The notes: generated by a model not told the origin, from the letters alone. 64,000 nucleotides of DNA from Vibrio coralliilyticus ATCC BAA-450 (GCF_000176135.1 NZ_ACZN01000016.1:186001-250000); one strand, 5' to 3'; numbered from the stretch's first letter, positions 54,702 to 64,000 are shown. Made by a program: numbers and translations.

Positions 54702-55811
54702 TTAAATATCTGAATCTGGGCGCAACTTCACCCATACTGTATCGTTGCCATTGACTGGAATTGTACGGTTATAGGTTTGGTAGCCATCTTTCGACACAGT
54801 AAACTGGTGTTTGCCTCTTGGTAACACAACTTCAACTGGTGTGCTGCCGTAGTTGACACCGTTAATGGTGACACGATCTTCGTACTGATCTGAACGAATG
54901 GTAATGTTTGCCCAACTCTTCTCTTTGTTGCCTTGTTCTTTCTTGACAACTTCGGTGCCGTTTAGGCAGTAACGAGATGACACGTTCAATAGCTTACAAG
55001 CTGCAGAGGCTTCTGGACGCGCCTGAAGTTGCGCCTGCATTTCAGTGTAGTAGCTGTTGTTACCTTCAAAACCAGAGCGGATGATTTGGCTTTCCTGAAC
55101 AAACACATTCAGCTGCACACCTTTAAGGTTCTGCTTAGCCAGATTGGCTTCAGTTAAACCATCAAGCAGTTTCGCTTTGAACGTGTTTACAGCGCGCTGC
55201 TTAGTTAGGTATTTACCTTGATTGGTACATTCACCAAGTGTCATGGTAGCAGAACAAGTGGTCTTAAATGCTGTGTTGAGCACATCGCTTTCGCGCAATT
55301 CAGCGTCAAGACGCTTCACTCGCGCTTCGACTTTCTGCTCTTTTAGGTAAGATAACTCTGAGTTAATGCGAGAGCGTTTCTGTTTGATTTGCGACAAACG
55401 CATTTCCTGTTCGGTAATGGTTTGTTCCTGTTCCAGAATCTGACTTTGGTTCTCTTTAACCGAAGCCCAAGCTTGTTGATACTCCTGCTGGAAAGAAAGC
55501 AGGTCAACATCTGGATCGTCTAGAAGGCGGTTATATTGCTTGTCCAGTGCAGACTTGGCACGGTTACGTTTGGCGTTTAGCTCTTGCTCTTCACGCTGGT
55601 ACTTGGTCAGCTCAGCCCTTAGCTGCTGTAAACGCTCAGATTCTTGTTCAAACTCAGCTCCAAGTGTCTGTAGTTCACTTTGTTTGTTCTCTAACTTTCC
55701 ATCGATAGTTGCGACAGGATCGGCAGAGGTTGCCGTTTCCGCAAAAACCGAAGTCGATACCCACATAGGGCTTAGCGCAAGTAAAAGCGCTGGGATGCGA
55801 CGTGTTATCAT
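54702..55811 (-). CDS. Periplasmic coiled-coil/PEGA protein, paralogue without the FGE domain
   Basis: 369 residues from the ATG at 55811; an upstream TTG at 55826 is less likely. Same plan as the neighbour: RRIPALLLALSP signal start, coiled coil (30-170), the SRYCLNGTE block and a C-terminal PEGA (VEVVLPRGKHQFTVSKDGY). It stops where the FGE-like domain would begin. Duplication is evident. Envelope role unknown. Confidence 0.85.
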   Translation of the reverse strand: MITRRIPALLLALSPMWVSTSVFAETATSADPVATIDGKLENKQSELQTLGAEFEQESERLQQLRAELTKYQREEQELNAKRNRAKSALDKQYNRLLDDPDVDLLSFQQEYQQAWASVKENQSQILEQEQTITEQEMRLSQIKQKRSRINSELSYLKEQKVEARVKRLDAELRESDVLNTAFKTTCSATMTLGECTNQGKYLTKQRAVNTFKAKLLDGLTEANLAKQNLKGVQLNVFVQESQIIRSGFEGNNSYYTEMQAQLQARPEASAACKLLNVSSRYCLNGTEVVKKEQGNKEKSWANITIRSDQYEDRVTINGVNYGSTPVEVVLPRGKHQFTVSKDGYQTYNRTIPVNGNDTVWVKLRPDSDI

Positions 55812-55829
55812 ATTTCCCTGCAACAATTA

Positions 55830-56231
55830 ACGTTTCATTTTACCAACGTAAAAACCAAAAAAAGACAAACTTTTGACAGTCCTTGTTTCCCTGCCTCTCC
55901 CAAGTTTTCTTTTAACCTAGCATCTTTCTTTTTAACAGATTAATCAGATTAATCTAACTTAAGTATATAAAACTTGGATGCTATCTATCATTTTGAGTTG
56001 ATTGGGGAAATATGCAAGTGAAGATTGGGCATCTTCAAAAAGAAAAGTTGCTAGAAGTGACATATACCGTAATTTATGTGCACTTGATCATTCTTCCGGA
56101 GCGGTTGAAAGTGTGCTTTTTAACCTATGTTCGGTACTTTTTTCACTCTTCAATAATGTGATACTGTACCCAATTGCATATTAATCGATAAATTTCGAAT
56201 TGAAGGGATTTTGGTATAACATGCGACTCTA
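55830..56231. other. Intergenic region, 400 bases
   Basis: A+T-rich. A 48-codon frame from an ATG at 56012 has GGGG four bases before it but no recognisable product. Repeated AGATTAATC stands out near 55940 (AGATTAATCAGATTAATC), a possible protein-binding site or promoter part. Otherwise nothing clear. Confidence 0.3.
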
Positions 56232-57074
56232 GTGCCATTCGAGATCACAAATTGTGCCATGACAGCATCTAAGTACACACAATTGATTGGTGAACATGCC
56301 AAACTTTTGTCACCCAAGCCCGCAGAGCTAGTGACACTGCCGTCTTATATGGACTGCCACGATCACAGCTATACCCAAATTGTGATTGGATTGAAAGGGC
56401 AGGCGGAATTTGAAGTAAGTGGGTTTGGTAATTTAGTTGGGCCTGGTCAAGGCTGTGTGGTTACGTCTGGCTCTGGTCATGCGTTTGGCGGTGTAGTCGG
56501 ACAATCCGATATTCTGGTGTTGAACATGCCCGCGCCATCAGGCGATGACCCGTTAATGCTGCAAAAACTCAACGAACTCAACCAGCGTGATACCTATTTC
56601 CAACTCGATGGACAAATTCAAAAGCTGATACAAATGCTCGTTGCAGAAATGCAGTCTAGCCCAGAGGACTTGCTTCTCAGCCGGGCTTGTAATGACACTG
56701 TGATTGCTTTGATGCAGCGTCATATGTCGAACTTTGCAACATCCCGTAAAGATTCACGCTTCGACCTTGAAGCCATCGACAGATACATTGAACAACATCT
56801 TAGTCAGAAGATATCCGTTGCTCAGTTAGCAGGTAGCGTGTTTCTTGGTGAGAGTCAGTTTCACAACTTGTTCAAAGAACAGATGGGCATTACACCTCAC
56901 CAATACGTGTTGGGTAAGCGGATAGATATGGCCAAGTCATTGATTGAAAAAGGCCACCTTTCATTAGGTCAAGTAGCAGAGCTGACGGGCTTCTCCGGCC
57001 AAAGTGCTTTTACTCATACCTTTTCTCGTCTTCAAGGCATGTCTCCATCTCAATACAAGAAACAATTTGGTTAA
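56232..57074 (+). CDS. AraC-family transcriptional regulator
   Basis: 280 residues from a GTG; an ATG at 56259 is also possible, and neither has a good ribosome-binding site. A cupin-like N-terminal domain (DCHDHSYTQIVIGLKG) binds a ligand, then two helix-turn-helix motifs (ISVAQLAGSVFLGESQFHNLFKE; TGFSGQSAFTHTFSR). It sits just before putA in the same direction, so it may control proline use; not proven. Confidence 0.85.
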   Translation: MPFEITNCAMTASKYTQLIGEHAKLLSPKPAELVTLPSYMDCHDHSYTQIVIGLKGQAEFEVSGFGNLVGPGQGCVVTSGSGHAFGGVVGQSDILVLNMPAPSGDDPLMLQKLNELNQRDTYFQLDGQIQKLIQMLVAEMQSSPEDLLLSRACNDTVIALMQRHMSNFATSRKDSRFDLEAIDRYIEQHLSQKISVAQLAGSVFLGESQFHNLFKEQMGITPHQYVLGKRIDMAKSLIEKGHLSLGQVAELTGFSGQSAFTHTFSRLQGMSPSQYKKQFG

Positions 57075-57261
57075 ATAAGAAAAGATTAACCATATATTAT
57101 TTTGCTTATATGCATGTGACTCTGTTTTTGTTTTGTTAATAATCAGAGTTTTTAGCAAAAAACTCGGAGTTTTTGACAAGTAATCCTCTCCCGCTCAAAA
57201 TACACTGCAAGCCATTGTAAGAATCCTGATGAAATTGTCAGGTTGAGATTGAGGAAAACGC

Positions 57262-60200
57262 ATGTTTACAGCAACTGATGTGTTGAATGCCGAGTTTGTC
57301 GAGCAGCCGCTTGATAAGTTATGGTCATTGATCTCGCCACTTTACATGGTGGACGAATCCCAATGGCTTGAACAACTGTTGCCTCTGGCAATCCCTACTG
57401 ATGCTGAAAAAGCACAAATTAGCGACAAGACCACCCAGCTAATCGAATCGATTCGTGCTGATAAGAAATCAATCCAGATGATTGACGCCTTGTTGCTTGA
57501 ATACAGTCTAGATACTCAAGAAGGTATCTTATTGATGTGTCTGGCAGAAGCTTTGATGCGTATTCCTGATTCAGCGACGGCCGATGCATTGATTCGAGAT
57601 AAGCTGAGTGTTGCCGATTGGAAATCTCACCTAAAGAACTCTGATTCTGTATTCGTGAATGCCTCGACTTGGGGCCTAATGCTGACCGGTAAAGTGGTTG
57701 GCTTGTCAGAAGCTGAGTCACAAAGCCCTGTTTCTGCGGTTAACCGCCTAGTTAACAAGATGTCAGAGCCTGTTATCCGCAAAGCGATGCACCAGGCGAT
57801 GAAAGTGATGGGCCACCAGTTTGTTCTTGGACGTAGTATCGCCGAAGCGCAGAAAAACGGTCGCACCATGCGTGATAAAGGCTTTACGTACTCCTACGAT
57901 ATGTTGGGTGAAGCCGCGCTGACGACAGCAGATGCGAATAAATATTTCAAAGATTACCTGATGGCGATTGAAGCGGTTGGTCGTGACAAATATGGCTTAG
58001 ACACTAGCCCTGCGCCTTCAGTGTCTATCAAGCTGTCAGCCTTGCACCCACGCTACGAAGTGGCGAACGAAGAGCGTGTTCTAACTGAATTGGCTGATAC
58101 TCTTATGCAGCTTCTTCGCCGAGCTGTTGAGTTGGATGTTGCTATCACAATCGATGCGGAAGAAGCCGATCGTCTTGAGCTTTCACTGAAATTGTTCGAG
58201 AAAGTGTATCGCAGCGACTTAGTGAAAGGCTGGGGTAAGTTTGGCCTGGTTATTCAGGCTTATTCAAAACGCGCACTGCCTGTGCTGGTTTGGATTAACG
58301 GTCTGGCAAAAGAGCAGGGCGATTTGATCCCACTGCGTCTGGTTAAAGGTGCATACTGGGATAGTGAAATCAAATGGTCTCAACAAGCTGGCTACGATAA
58401 CTATCCAGTTTACACGCGCAAAGAAGCGACGGATGTTGCTTATCTAGCGTGTGCGCGATTCCTACTTTCTGAGAATGTTCGTGGTAACATCTTCCCCCAA
58501 TTTGCGAGCCACAACGCTCAGACGGTGACGTCTATTGCAGTCATGGCTGAGCACAAAGATTACGAATTCCAGCGCTTGCACGGTATGGGTGATTCCCTGT
58601 ACAACCACGCGATGGAAGCTTATCAGCAATCTGTGCGTATCTACGCACCAGTCGGCAGCCACAAAGATCTATTGCCGTATTTGGTTCGTCGCCTTCTAGA
58701 AAACGGTGCAAACAGTTCATTTGTACACCGCTTAGTTGATGCTCGCTGCCCGGTAGAGACTTTGACTCAGCACCCAGTCGATATGCTAAAAGCGTTCGAT
58801 ACCTTGAACAACGCTAAGATACCACTGCCACCACAGGTCTTCCCTGAGCGTCAAAACTCATATGGTGTCAACGTTGATATTGAATCAGAAGCCAAACCAT
58901 TTGAGCACTCTGTCGAAAGCTTCCTGAAGAATCAGTGGCAGGCGGGTCCGATCATCAATGGTCAAGCTCATGCCGAAAGCATGATCAAGGAAAACATCAA
59001 TGTTGAAGCTGTAACAGCGCCTTACGACCGCCGCATTGAAGTGGGTCAGGTTGCCTTCGCGACTCTTGATCATGTTTCCGCTGCCATCGATGGTGCACAG
59101 CAAGCGTTTGCCAAATGGCAGACCAGCGATAAAGCTCAGAGAGCCGCTATGCTGGACAAATTGGCTGAGCTACTGGAAGCCAATCTTGCTGAACTTGTTG
59201 CTCTGTGTCATCAGGAAGCGGGTAAAACTATTCACGATAGCATTGATGAAGTTCGTGAAGCCGTGGACTTCTGTCGCTACTACGCTAAGCAGGTCGATGC
59301 TTTAGGCGAGATTCACTTAAACGGTTTTGATGGGCAGGCACGTACAGTGTCTCGTCAAGGTCGCGGTGTGTTTGTGTGTATCAGCCCTTGGAACTTCCCA
59401 CTGGCGATTTTCCTCGGTCAGATTACAGCCGCTTTAGTCGCAGGTAACACTGTGGTTGCGAAGCCGGCTGAGCAAACCAGTTTGATTGCTGCACGTGCCG
59501 TCGAGTTGATGAATGAAGCAGGCTTCCCAGCAGGTACGATTCAATTGCTGCCAGGTCGCGGTGCTGAAATTGGTTCTGCGTTAACTTCTCACTCTGCCAT
59601 TGCTGGTGTTGCCTTTACGGGTTCAACGGCAACAGCGCAACGAATCAATCAAACATTGGCGTCTCGTGATGCGGCACCTGTGCCTTTCATCGCAGAAACT
59701 GGCGGTCAAAACGCAATGATTGTGGACAGTACGGCACTACCTGAACAGGTTGTGCGCGATGTTATTCGTTCTGCGTTTGCATCAGCAGGCCAACGTTGTA
59801 GTGCTCTGCGCGTACTTTATGTTCAGGAAGACATTGCCGATCGCATCGTTGCACTGATTCAAGGTGCGATGCAGGAACTGAGTGTCGGTCTTCCTTATCT
59901 TCATTCCACTGATGTGGGGCCGGTTATCGATACGACAGCAAAAACCAAACTGGTTAAGCATATTGAGCGTATGACCGCGACGGAAAAGAAAGTGGCTGAG
60001 CTTACTTTGGGTGAAGAACATCAACACGGTGATTTCGTTGCACCAAGTGCCTTTGAAATTCGTGATATTTCTTGTCTTGAAGAAGAACAGTTTGGTCCGA
60101 TTCTGCACATTGTCCGCTTTAAAGCGAACGAACTTCACCAGATTGTTGATCGCATTAACAGCACAGGTTTTGGTTTGACTATGGGGATTCATAGCCGCAA

Positions 60201-60381
60201 CGAAACCACTTACCGCTGGATTGAAAAACACGCACGTGTGGGTAACTGCTACATCAACCGTGATCAGGTGGGTGCGGTTGTTGGCGTGCAACCGTTTGGT
60301 GGTCAGGGCCTTTCTGGTACTGGTCCAAAAGCTGGCGGTCCGCACTACCTATTCCGCTTTACACAAACTTCGTTTTCTTAA
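57262..60381 (+). CDS. putA: Bifunctional proline dehydrogenase / P5C dehydrogenase
   Basis: 1,039 residues with GAGG before ATG. Proline dehydrogenase part (about 150-530; SIKLSALHPRYE, the YSKRALPVL segment and a C-terminal RLVDARCPVE), then an ALDH part (from about 620) with FIAETGGQN (Glu), SAGQRCSALR (Cys) and QPFGGQGLSGTG. No ribbon-helix-helix DNA-binding domain, so unlike E. coli PutA it does not repress its own gene. It turns proline to glutamate at the inner membrane. Confidence 0.95.
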   Translation: MFTATDVLNAEFVEQPLDKLWSLISPLYMVDESQWLEQLLPLAIPTDAEKAQISDKTTQLIESIRADKKSIQMIDALLLEYSLDTQEGILLMCLAEALMRIPDSATADALIRDKLSVADWKSHLKNSDSVFVNASTWGLMLTGKVVGLSEAESQSPVSAVNRLVNKMSEPVIRKAMHQAMKVMGHQFVLGRSIAEAQKNGRTMRDKGFTYSYDMLGEAALTTADANKYFKDYLMAIEAVGRDKYGLDTSPAPSVSIKLSALHPRYEVANEERVLTELADTLMQLLRRAVELDVAITIDAEEADRLELSLKLFEKVYRSDLVKGWGKFGLVIQAYSKRALPVLVWINGLAKEQGDLIPLRLVKGAYWDSEIKWSQQAGYDNYPVYTRKEATDVAYLACARFLLSENVRGNIFPQFASHNAQTVTSIAVMAEHKDYEFQRLHGMGDSLYNHAMEAYQQSVRIYAPVGSHKDLLPYLVRRLLENGANSSFVHRLVDARCPVETLTQHPVDMLKAFDTLNNAKIPLPPQVFPERQNSYGVNVDIESEAKPFEHSVESFLKNQWQAGPIINGQAHAESMIKENINVEAVTAPYDRRIEVGQVAFATLDHVSAAIDGAQQAFAKWQTSDKAQRAAMLDKLAELLEANLAELVALCHQEAGKTIHDSIDEVREAVDFCRYYAKQVDALGEIHLNGFDGQARTVSRQGRGVFVCISPWNFPLAIFLGQITAALVAGNTVVAKPAEQTSLIAARAVELMNEAGFPAGTIQLLPGRGAEIGSALTSHSAIAGVAFTGSTATAQRINQTLASRDAAPVPFIAETGGQNAMIVDSTALPEQVVRDVIRSAFASAGQRCSALRVLYVQEDIADRIVALIQGAMQELSVGLPYLHSTDVGPVIDTTAKTKLVKHIERMTATEKKVAELTLGEEHQHGDFVAPSAFEIRDISCLEEEQFGPILHIVRFKANELHQIVDRINSTGFGLTMGIHSRNETTYRWIEKHARVGNCYINRDQVGAVVGVQPFGGQGLSGTGPKAGGPHYLFRFTQTSFS

Positions 60382-60403
60382 TCTGTAGGCAAGGAGAAAG
60401 ATT

Positions 60404-61102
60404 ATGGTTCATCAAGTAACTCGTTTTTCTGATGCTTTTTCAGCGTGGGAAAACTGGAATCTGACTAACTTTGACTCAAAAAGCGAGTGTTTACTGGCTT
60501 TTAAACAGGCTCTGCAATCAGTACAGCCGAATTTAGCTTCTGTTGTGGCATACCACATGGAACATGCGTCAGCGCTATTAGCTGAAACGCATCAACTGGT
60601 AGGCCCTACTGGAGAAACAAACGAACTGTATACCGCAGGTCGAGGTGTGGCACTGATTATTCAAGATGAATCTTCAGAGTCAGCACAACAAGCAACGATT
60701 GCACAGGTGACTGCTGCGTTAGTTGCGGGTAACAGTGTCATCTTGTGTAGTGATGACACACAACTTACTCAAAATCTGGAAGCTGCCTACACGCAGTCTT
60801 CCTTACCTATGAACCTATTACAATTTGCCTCTCTTGATGCTTATCATCAGCTGCTGGAGTCAGATGTACGTAGTGTCGGATACATAGGGAATCAAGAGGT
60901 TGAACAAACAATCAACCGCCAATTGTCGAAGCGTACAGGTGCTATTGTTGGCCTAGTTTCGGAGACGGATGTTGCGACTATTCCGGTAGCGCATGATCCA
61001 CATCTATCGCTTCGCTTTATCACAGAGCGAACGAGAACAATAAATATAACAGCAGTGGGCGGCAACGCGACCTTGTTAGAACTTGGGAGTGAGGCCCACT
61101 AA
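60404..61102 (+). CDS. Detached ALDH-like domain protein next to putA
   Basis: 232 residues with AAGGAG before ATG. The middle (AQVTAALVAGNSVILCSDD) matches the ALDH segment of PutA (GQITAALVAGNTVVAKPAE), yet the rest is short and has no catalytic Cys or Glu. It is like the C-terminal ALDH-superfamily domain of longer PutA proteins, here encoded separately. Possibly a non-catalytic subunit stabilising PutA. Confidence 0.7.
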   Translation: MVHQVTRFSDAFSAWENWNLTNFDSKSECLLAFKQALQSVQPNLASVVAYHMEHASALLAETHQLVGPTGETNELYTAGRGVALIIQDESSESAQQATIAQVTAALVAGNSVILCSDDTQLTQNLEAAYTQSSLPMNLLQFASLDAYHQLLESDVRSVGYIGNQEVEQTINRQLSKRTGAIVGLVSETDVATIPVAHDPHLSLRFITERTRTINITAVGGNATLLELGSEAH

Positions 61103-61116
61103 TCCTTTCTCAGAGA

Positions 61117-61141
61117 GCCCTCACTCAGTGTAAGTGAGGGC
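61117..61141 (+). terminator. Hairpin between the ALDH-like gene and putP
   Basis: GCCCTCACT pairs perfectly with AGTGAGGGC over seven bases. No T run follows, so it may only dampen readthrough or protect the mRNA. Confidence 0.5.
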
Positions 61142-61176
61142 GTTCATGGAAGGCGATCTTAATAGAGGACAAACAC

Positions 61177-62664
61177 ATGGAAAATAGCTTTGCTATTACG
61201 ACCACGTTTATTGCGTATCTTATTCTGATGTTGGCGATAGGCGTTATTGCTTATCAACGAACGAAAAACTCGACTGATTACTTCTTAGGTGGCCGTTCAT
61301 TGGGCCCTTGGCCTGCGGCGCTGTCAGCGGGTGCATCTGACATGAGTGGCTGGTTGCTACTTGGCTTGCCTGGCTATGCGTATGCAGCGGGTATTGAGGC
61401 TTTCTGGTTGGCTGGTGGTCTGCTAGTTGGTACTTGGCTGAACTGGCTAATCAGTGCAAAACGTCTACGTACATACAGTATTACGACAGATGCTCTGACT
61501 CTGCCTGAGTTCTTGTCACGTCGCTTTAACGACAATTCGAAACTGATTCAGGTTATCTCTGCTTTCTTTATCCTTTTATTCTTCCTTTTCTACACCAGCT
61601 CAGGTCTGGTAGCGGGCGGAAAACTGTTTGAAACGGTATTCGGATTGGATTACACCACAGCAGTTATTATTGGTACTGTTTGTGTGGTTTCTTACACATT
61701 GTTTGGTGGTTTCTTAGCGGTATCTTGGACTGACCTTGTACAAGGCCTTCTGATGGCAGCGGCACTAATGATTGTGCCTATTGCAGCGATGGAAGGTGGT
61801 TTTGGTCAACTAAGCACTGATCTAACTAACATCAACCCTCAGCTTTTGACATTGTGGAATGATACTAAAGGTGAGCCGCTGTCAGCGATTGCGATCATCT
61901 CTTTGGTTGCGTGGGGCCTAGGTTACTTTGGTCAGCCACACATTCTGGCTCGTTTCAAAGCAGCGCGTAGCAACAAAGATTTGACCACGGCTCGCCGTAT
62001 CGCTGTGATTTGGACCGCACTGTCTATGGTTGGCGCGATGCTGGTTGGTCTGGTTGGTCTGATTTACGTGACCAACTCTGGCGTATCCATTGATGACGGC
62101 GAGAAGATCTTCATGCTACTGGTGAACTCTATCTTCCACCCTGTGGTTGCTGGTGTTCTTCTTGCGGCGATCTTGGCGGCAATCATGAGTACTGCGGACT
62201 CACAGCTTTTGGTTTCTTCTTCAGCATTGGCAGAAGATTTCTACAAGCAGCTTGTGAAGAAAGACGCTACGTCTGAAGAGATTGTTATGGTTGGCCGTAT
62301 TGCGGTAGTGGCTATCTCTATCGTGGCGCTAATCCTAGCGATGACGCCAGACAGTTCAGTTCTTGGCCTAGTGTCTTACGCTTGGGCAGGCTTTGGTGCT
62401 GCATTTGGTCCAGCATTGGTGCTTAGCTTGTACTGGTCTCGTATGAACCGCAACGGTGCGCTTGCAGGTATCGTGATTGGTGGTGTGACTATCGTGGTAT
62501 GGAAGCAGCTAACGGGTGGTTGGTTCGATGTTTACGAAATCGTTCCGGGAATCATCTTCTCTACTATCGCAATTGTAGTTGTGAGCTTGATGACAGGTGA
62601 ACCAGAAGAATCCGTGAAAGCACAGCACGCTAAGTTTGAAAAACAGCTTACTGAGCTTGAATAA
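61177..62664 (+). CDS. putP: Sodium/proline symporter
   Basis: 495 residues, thirteen or so helices. FLGGRSLGPWPAALSAGASDMSGW is the family signature, with the sodium-site serines later in ADSQLLVSSS. Imports proline for putA upstream. Confidence 0.95.
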   Translation: MENSFAITTTFIAYLILMLAIGVIAYQRTKNSTDYFLGGRSLGPWPAALSAGASDMSGWLLLGLPGYAYAAGIEAFWLAGGLLVGTWLNWLISAKRLRTYSITTDALTLPEFLSRRFNDNSKLIQVISAFFILLFFLFYTSSGLVAGGKLFETVFGLDYTTAVIIGTVCVVSYTLFGGFLAVSWTDLVQGLLMAAALMIVPIAAMEGGFGQLSTDLTNINPQLLTLWNDTKGEPLSAIAIISLVAWGLGYFGQPHILARFKAARSNKDLTTARRIAVIWTALSMVGAMLVGLVGLIYVTNSGVSIDDGEKIFMLLVNSIFHPVVAGVLLAAILAAIMSTADSQLLVSSSALAEDFYKQLVKKDATSEEIVMVGRIAVVAISIVALILAMTPDSSVLGLVSYAWAGFGAAFGPALVLSLYWSRMNRNGALAGIVIGGVTIVVWKQLTGGWFDVYEIVPGIIFSTIAIVVVSLMTGEPEESVKAQHAKFEKQLTELE

Positions 62665-62684
62665 GCGGTAAGCTGACGAAACAT

Positions 62685-62710
62685 AAAGCCCCGATATTCG
62701 GGGCTTTTTT
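62685..62710 (+). terminator. Rho-independent terminator after putP
   Basis: AAAGCCCCG pairs with CGGGGCTTT over ATATT and continues into TTT. Ends the put operon. Confidence 0.9.
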
Positions 62711-62831
62711 AATAAAGTTGGTTAATAATTGAACTTGGTTCACAAATTGAAAATGAAAATTTGAGCAATTGGAACTAAGGCCTTACTAATATGTCCACTA
62801 TCAATAACGCCATCGCTCACGGAGAGAGAAA

Positions 62832-63062
62832 ATGCCTCAGGTATATTGCCATTGCTGCCAAAAAGTGACTGCCCACAAAGTTGTTATGAAGCGATGCCAA
62901 GAAGAGCATGACTCGGTGAAAAAGAGTTTGGCGTGTTTCTTTGCGACCCTCTTTCAGGGCGCACACTATGTAAAAATGGAAAAGCAGACGTTTTGTCGAG
63001 TGTGCAACACTCAGGCAGACTTAGTCGAAGAGCGTGAGCTCTCGAACGTTGAAGCCGCTTAA
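62832..63062 (+). CDS. Small Cys-rich zinc-ribbon-like protein
   Basis: 76 residues with GGAGAGAG before ATG. Two C-x2-C pairs (YCHCC, CRVCNTQ) could bind one zinc. A hydrophobic middle (ACFFATLFQGAHYV) is present. Not recognised by name. Confidence 0.65.
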   Translation: MPQVYCHCCQKVTAHKVVMKRCQEEHDSVKKSLACFFATLFQGAHYVKMEKQTFCRVCNTQADLVEERELSNVEAA

Positions 63063-63172
63063 GTTTCCATTCCTCTCAATAAAATTTCTTCTAAGTCGGT
63101 TCCTTTATTAGGTTTCGTTGACTCGTTTCGATTATGATAAGCATAAAGAAAGACATCTAATCAGAGCGTTAA

Positions 63173-63649
63173 ATGGACTTAGATAGAATTGACCGTGAAA
63201 TCCTTCGCACCCTAAACCTTAAAGGGCGTCTTCCTGTCGTCGAGCTTGCTAAGCGAGTGAACCTGACTACATCCCCGTGTTCTGATCGCGTCAAACGATT
63301 GGAAAAAGAGGGTTACATTAAGGGCTATCATGCAGAGCTGAATCCTGAAAAGCTAGGCTTAGACGTTCAGGTTTTCATCCATATTCGCCTTGATCAAACC
63401 AGTTTCTCTATCTTTGAAAAGTTCGCCAAAGCAGTGGAAGACATGCCAGAGATCGAAGAGTGCTATTCGTTATCCGGCGATTTCGATACCATGATCAAAG
63501 TACGAGTTAAAGATATGAAAGCTTATCAGAGCTTTATGTCGACTAAGCTCGGGACACTGCCAGGTGTGATCCAGACGCGAAGTGAAGTGGTGATTGAAGA
63601 GCATAAAACCAGCTTTGGTGTGAATGCGGATTTGATAGCAACACTGTAG
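63173..63649 (+). CDS. Lrp/AsnC-family transcriptional regulator
   Basis: 158 residues. Winged helix (LKGRLPVVELAKRVNLTTSP) and RAM ligand domain (ECYSLSGDFDTMIKVRV). Such regulators sense amino acids; close to the put operon it could be the proline regulator (PutR role in other bacteria), inferred only. Confidence 0.85.
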   Translation: MDLDRIDREILRTLNLKGRLPVVELAKRVNLTTSPCSDRVKRLEKEGYIKGYHAELNPEKLGLDVQVFIHIRLDQTSFSIFEKFAKAVEDMPEIEECYSLSGDFDTMIKVRVKDMKAYQSFMSTKLGTLPGVIQTRSEVVIEEHKTSFGVNADLIATL

Positions 63650-63655
63650 AACAAG

Positions 63656-63682
63656 AAAAGGGAAGCATTCGCTTCCCTTTTT
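63656..63682. terminator. Bidirectional terminator
   Basis: AAAAGGGAAGC pairs with GCTTCCCTTTT over ATTC, with a T run after. Separates the Lrp gene from the convergent DUF445 gene. Confidence 0.85.
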
Positions 63683-63703
63683 CGTCAATTGCTGAGTTCT
63701 ACG

Positions 63704-64000
63704 TTAGGCAATGAATGATGATGCGATACCAATTAGACCACCAAACACGCCGCCCCAGACTACCAACCAGCCTAAATGCTCTTTAATCATTTTCTGGACG
63801 ATTTCTTTGACCAATTTTGGCGTCAGTTCACTTAGGCGCTGGTCAATAATGTTTTCAATGTTGGCCTGAATCTCTTCCATCATGGCTGGTGATTCTAGTT
63901 GACCCTTAAGCGCTTCTTTAACCGCATCACTCTGGCTTATTTCTACCACCGCTTCCTGCATTTTTTCGACAAACGGTTCTTTAAGCGGTTGCAGGGCCTC
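63704..64000 (-). CDS. DUF445 family membrane protein, C-terminal part (cut by window edge)
   Basis: The frame is open to base 64000. A long helical part ends in a membrane helix (HLGWLVVWGGVFGGLIGIASS), typical of the DUF445 C-terminus. The 5' end is beyond the window. Confidence 0.8.
   Translation of the reverse strand, partial: EALQPLKEPFVEKMQEAVVEISQSDAVKEALKGQLESPAMMEEIQANIENIIDQRLSELTPKLVKEIVQKMIKEHLGWLVVWGGVFGGLIGIASSFIA

Noticed and set aside
56012-56158. 48-codon frame upstream of the AraC gene
   Set aside because: Spacing of the GGGG site is short and the product shows no recognisable pattern; mentioned only under the intergenic entry.

Overview
The window looks like chromosomal DNA of a Vibrio (Vibrionaceae). 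The chitinase closely resembles the V. harveyi-type ChiA, and the tnaC-tnaA attenuated tryptophanase locus, the lapBDGC c-di-GMP/adhesin-secretion operon, the putA/putP proline locus and a TRAP transporter are all at home in that genus. GC content is moderate, Shine-Dalgarno sites are clear, and no rRNA, tRNA, CRISPR array or insertion sequence was seen.

Layout. (1) 0-7 kb is accessory: a gene end, two tandem paralogous membrane proteins, a 32-codon small membrane ORF with its own terminator, a gene under a probable Fur box, two uncharacterised genes, and a 620-residue protein with nitrilase-like motifs. A short-chain dehydrogenase follows. (2) 7.9-20.1 kb is the most unusual part: a minus-strand cluster of about twelve mostly unknown genes. 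Its upstream half is tightly coupled (four-base overlaps): a leaderless N-acetylmuramidase, a SAM methyltransferase, a periplasmic binding protein fused to a permease, a second permease with no ATPase, and a Cache-domain protein whose C-terminal half looks like a pentameric ligand-gated ion channel. Its downstream half holds a leaderless double lamin-tail-domain protein, a multi-pass membrane protein, a small lipoprotein, a disordered basic protein, a receiver-like protein and a possible PD-(D/E)XK protein. One small gene runs convergently against the cluster. (3) 20-27 kb: small regulators and enzymes, then a HAD phosphatase and TRAP transporter divergent from a glycerophosphodiesterase and a DeoR regulator. 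(4) 27-31 kb: a secreted repeat protein broken by two frameshifts, followed by a tiny lipoprotein. (5) 31-39 kb: ordinary genes, including an MFS/LysR pair, YbjQ, YaiI, a SCO/PCuAC copper operon and an HD-GYP protein. (6) 39-44.5 kb: tnaC-tnaA and chiA. (7) 44.5-51 kb: lapC-lapG-lapD-lapB, then pdxH. (8) 51.6-56 kb: a PAS-LuxR regulator and two PEGA-domain paralogues, one with an FGE-like domain lacking the usual cysteines. (9) 56-64 kb: an AraC regulator, putA, a detached ALDH-like domain gene, putP, a small zinc-ribbon-like protein, an Lrp-family regulator and a truncated DUF445 gene.

How they work together. putA and putP import and oxidise proline, with AraC and Lrp regulators nearby. LapD, LapG, LapB and LapC form the sensing, proteolysis and export parts of a biofilm-adhesin switch; the adhesin and the outer-membrane pore are not in the window. 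The TRAP/GDPD/HAD/DeoR genes look like one regulated uptake and breakdown unit. The 7.9-20.1 kb cluster has no function I can name; its part list suggests an envelope-located, ligand-sensing system.
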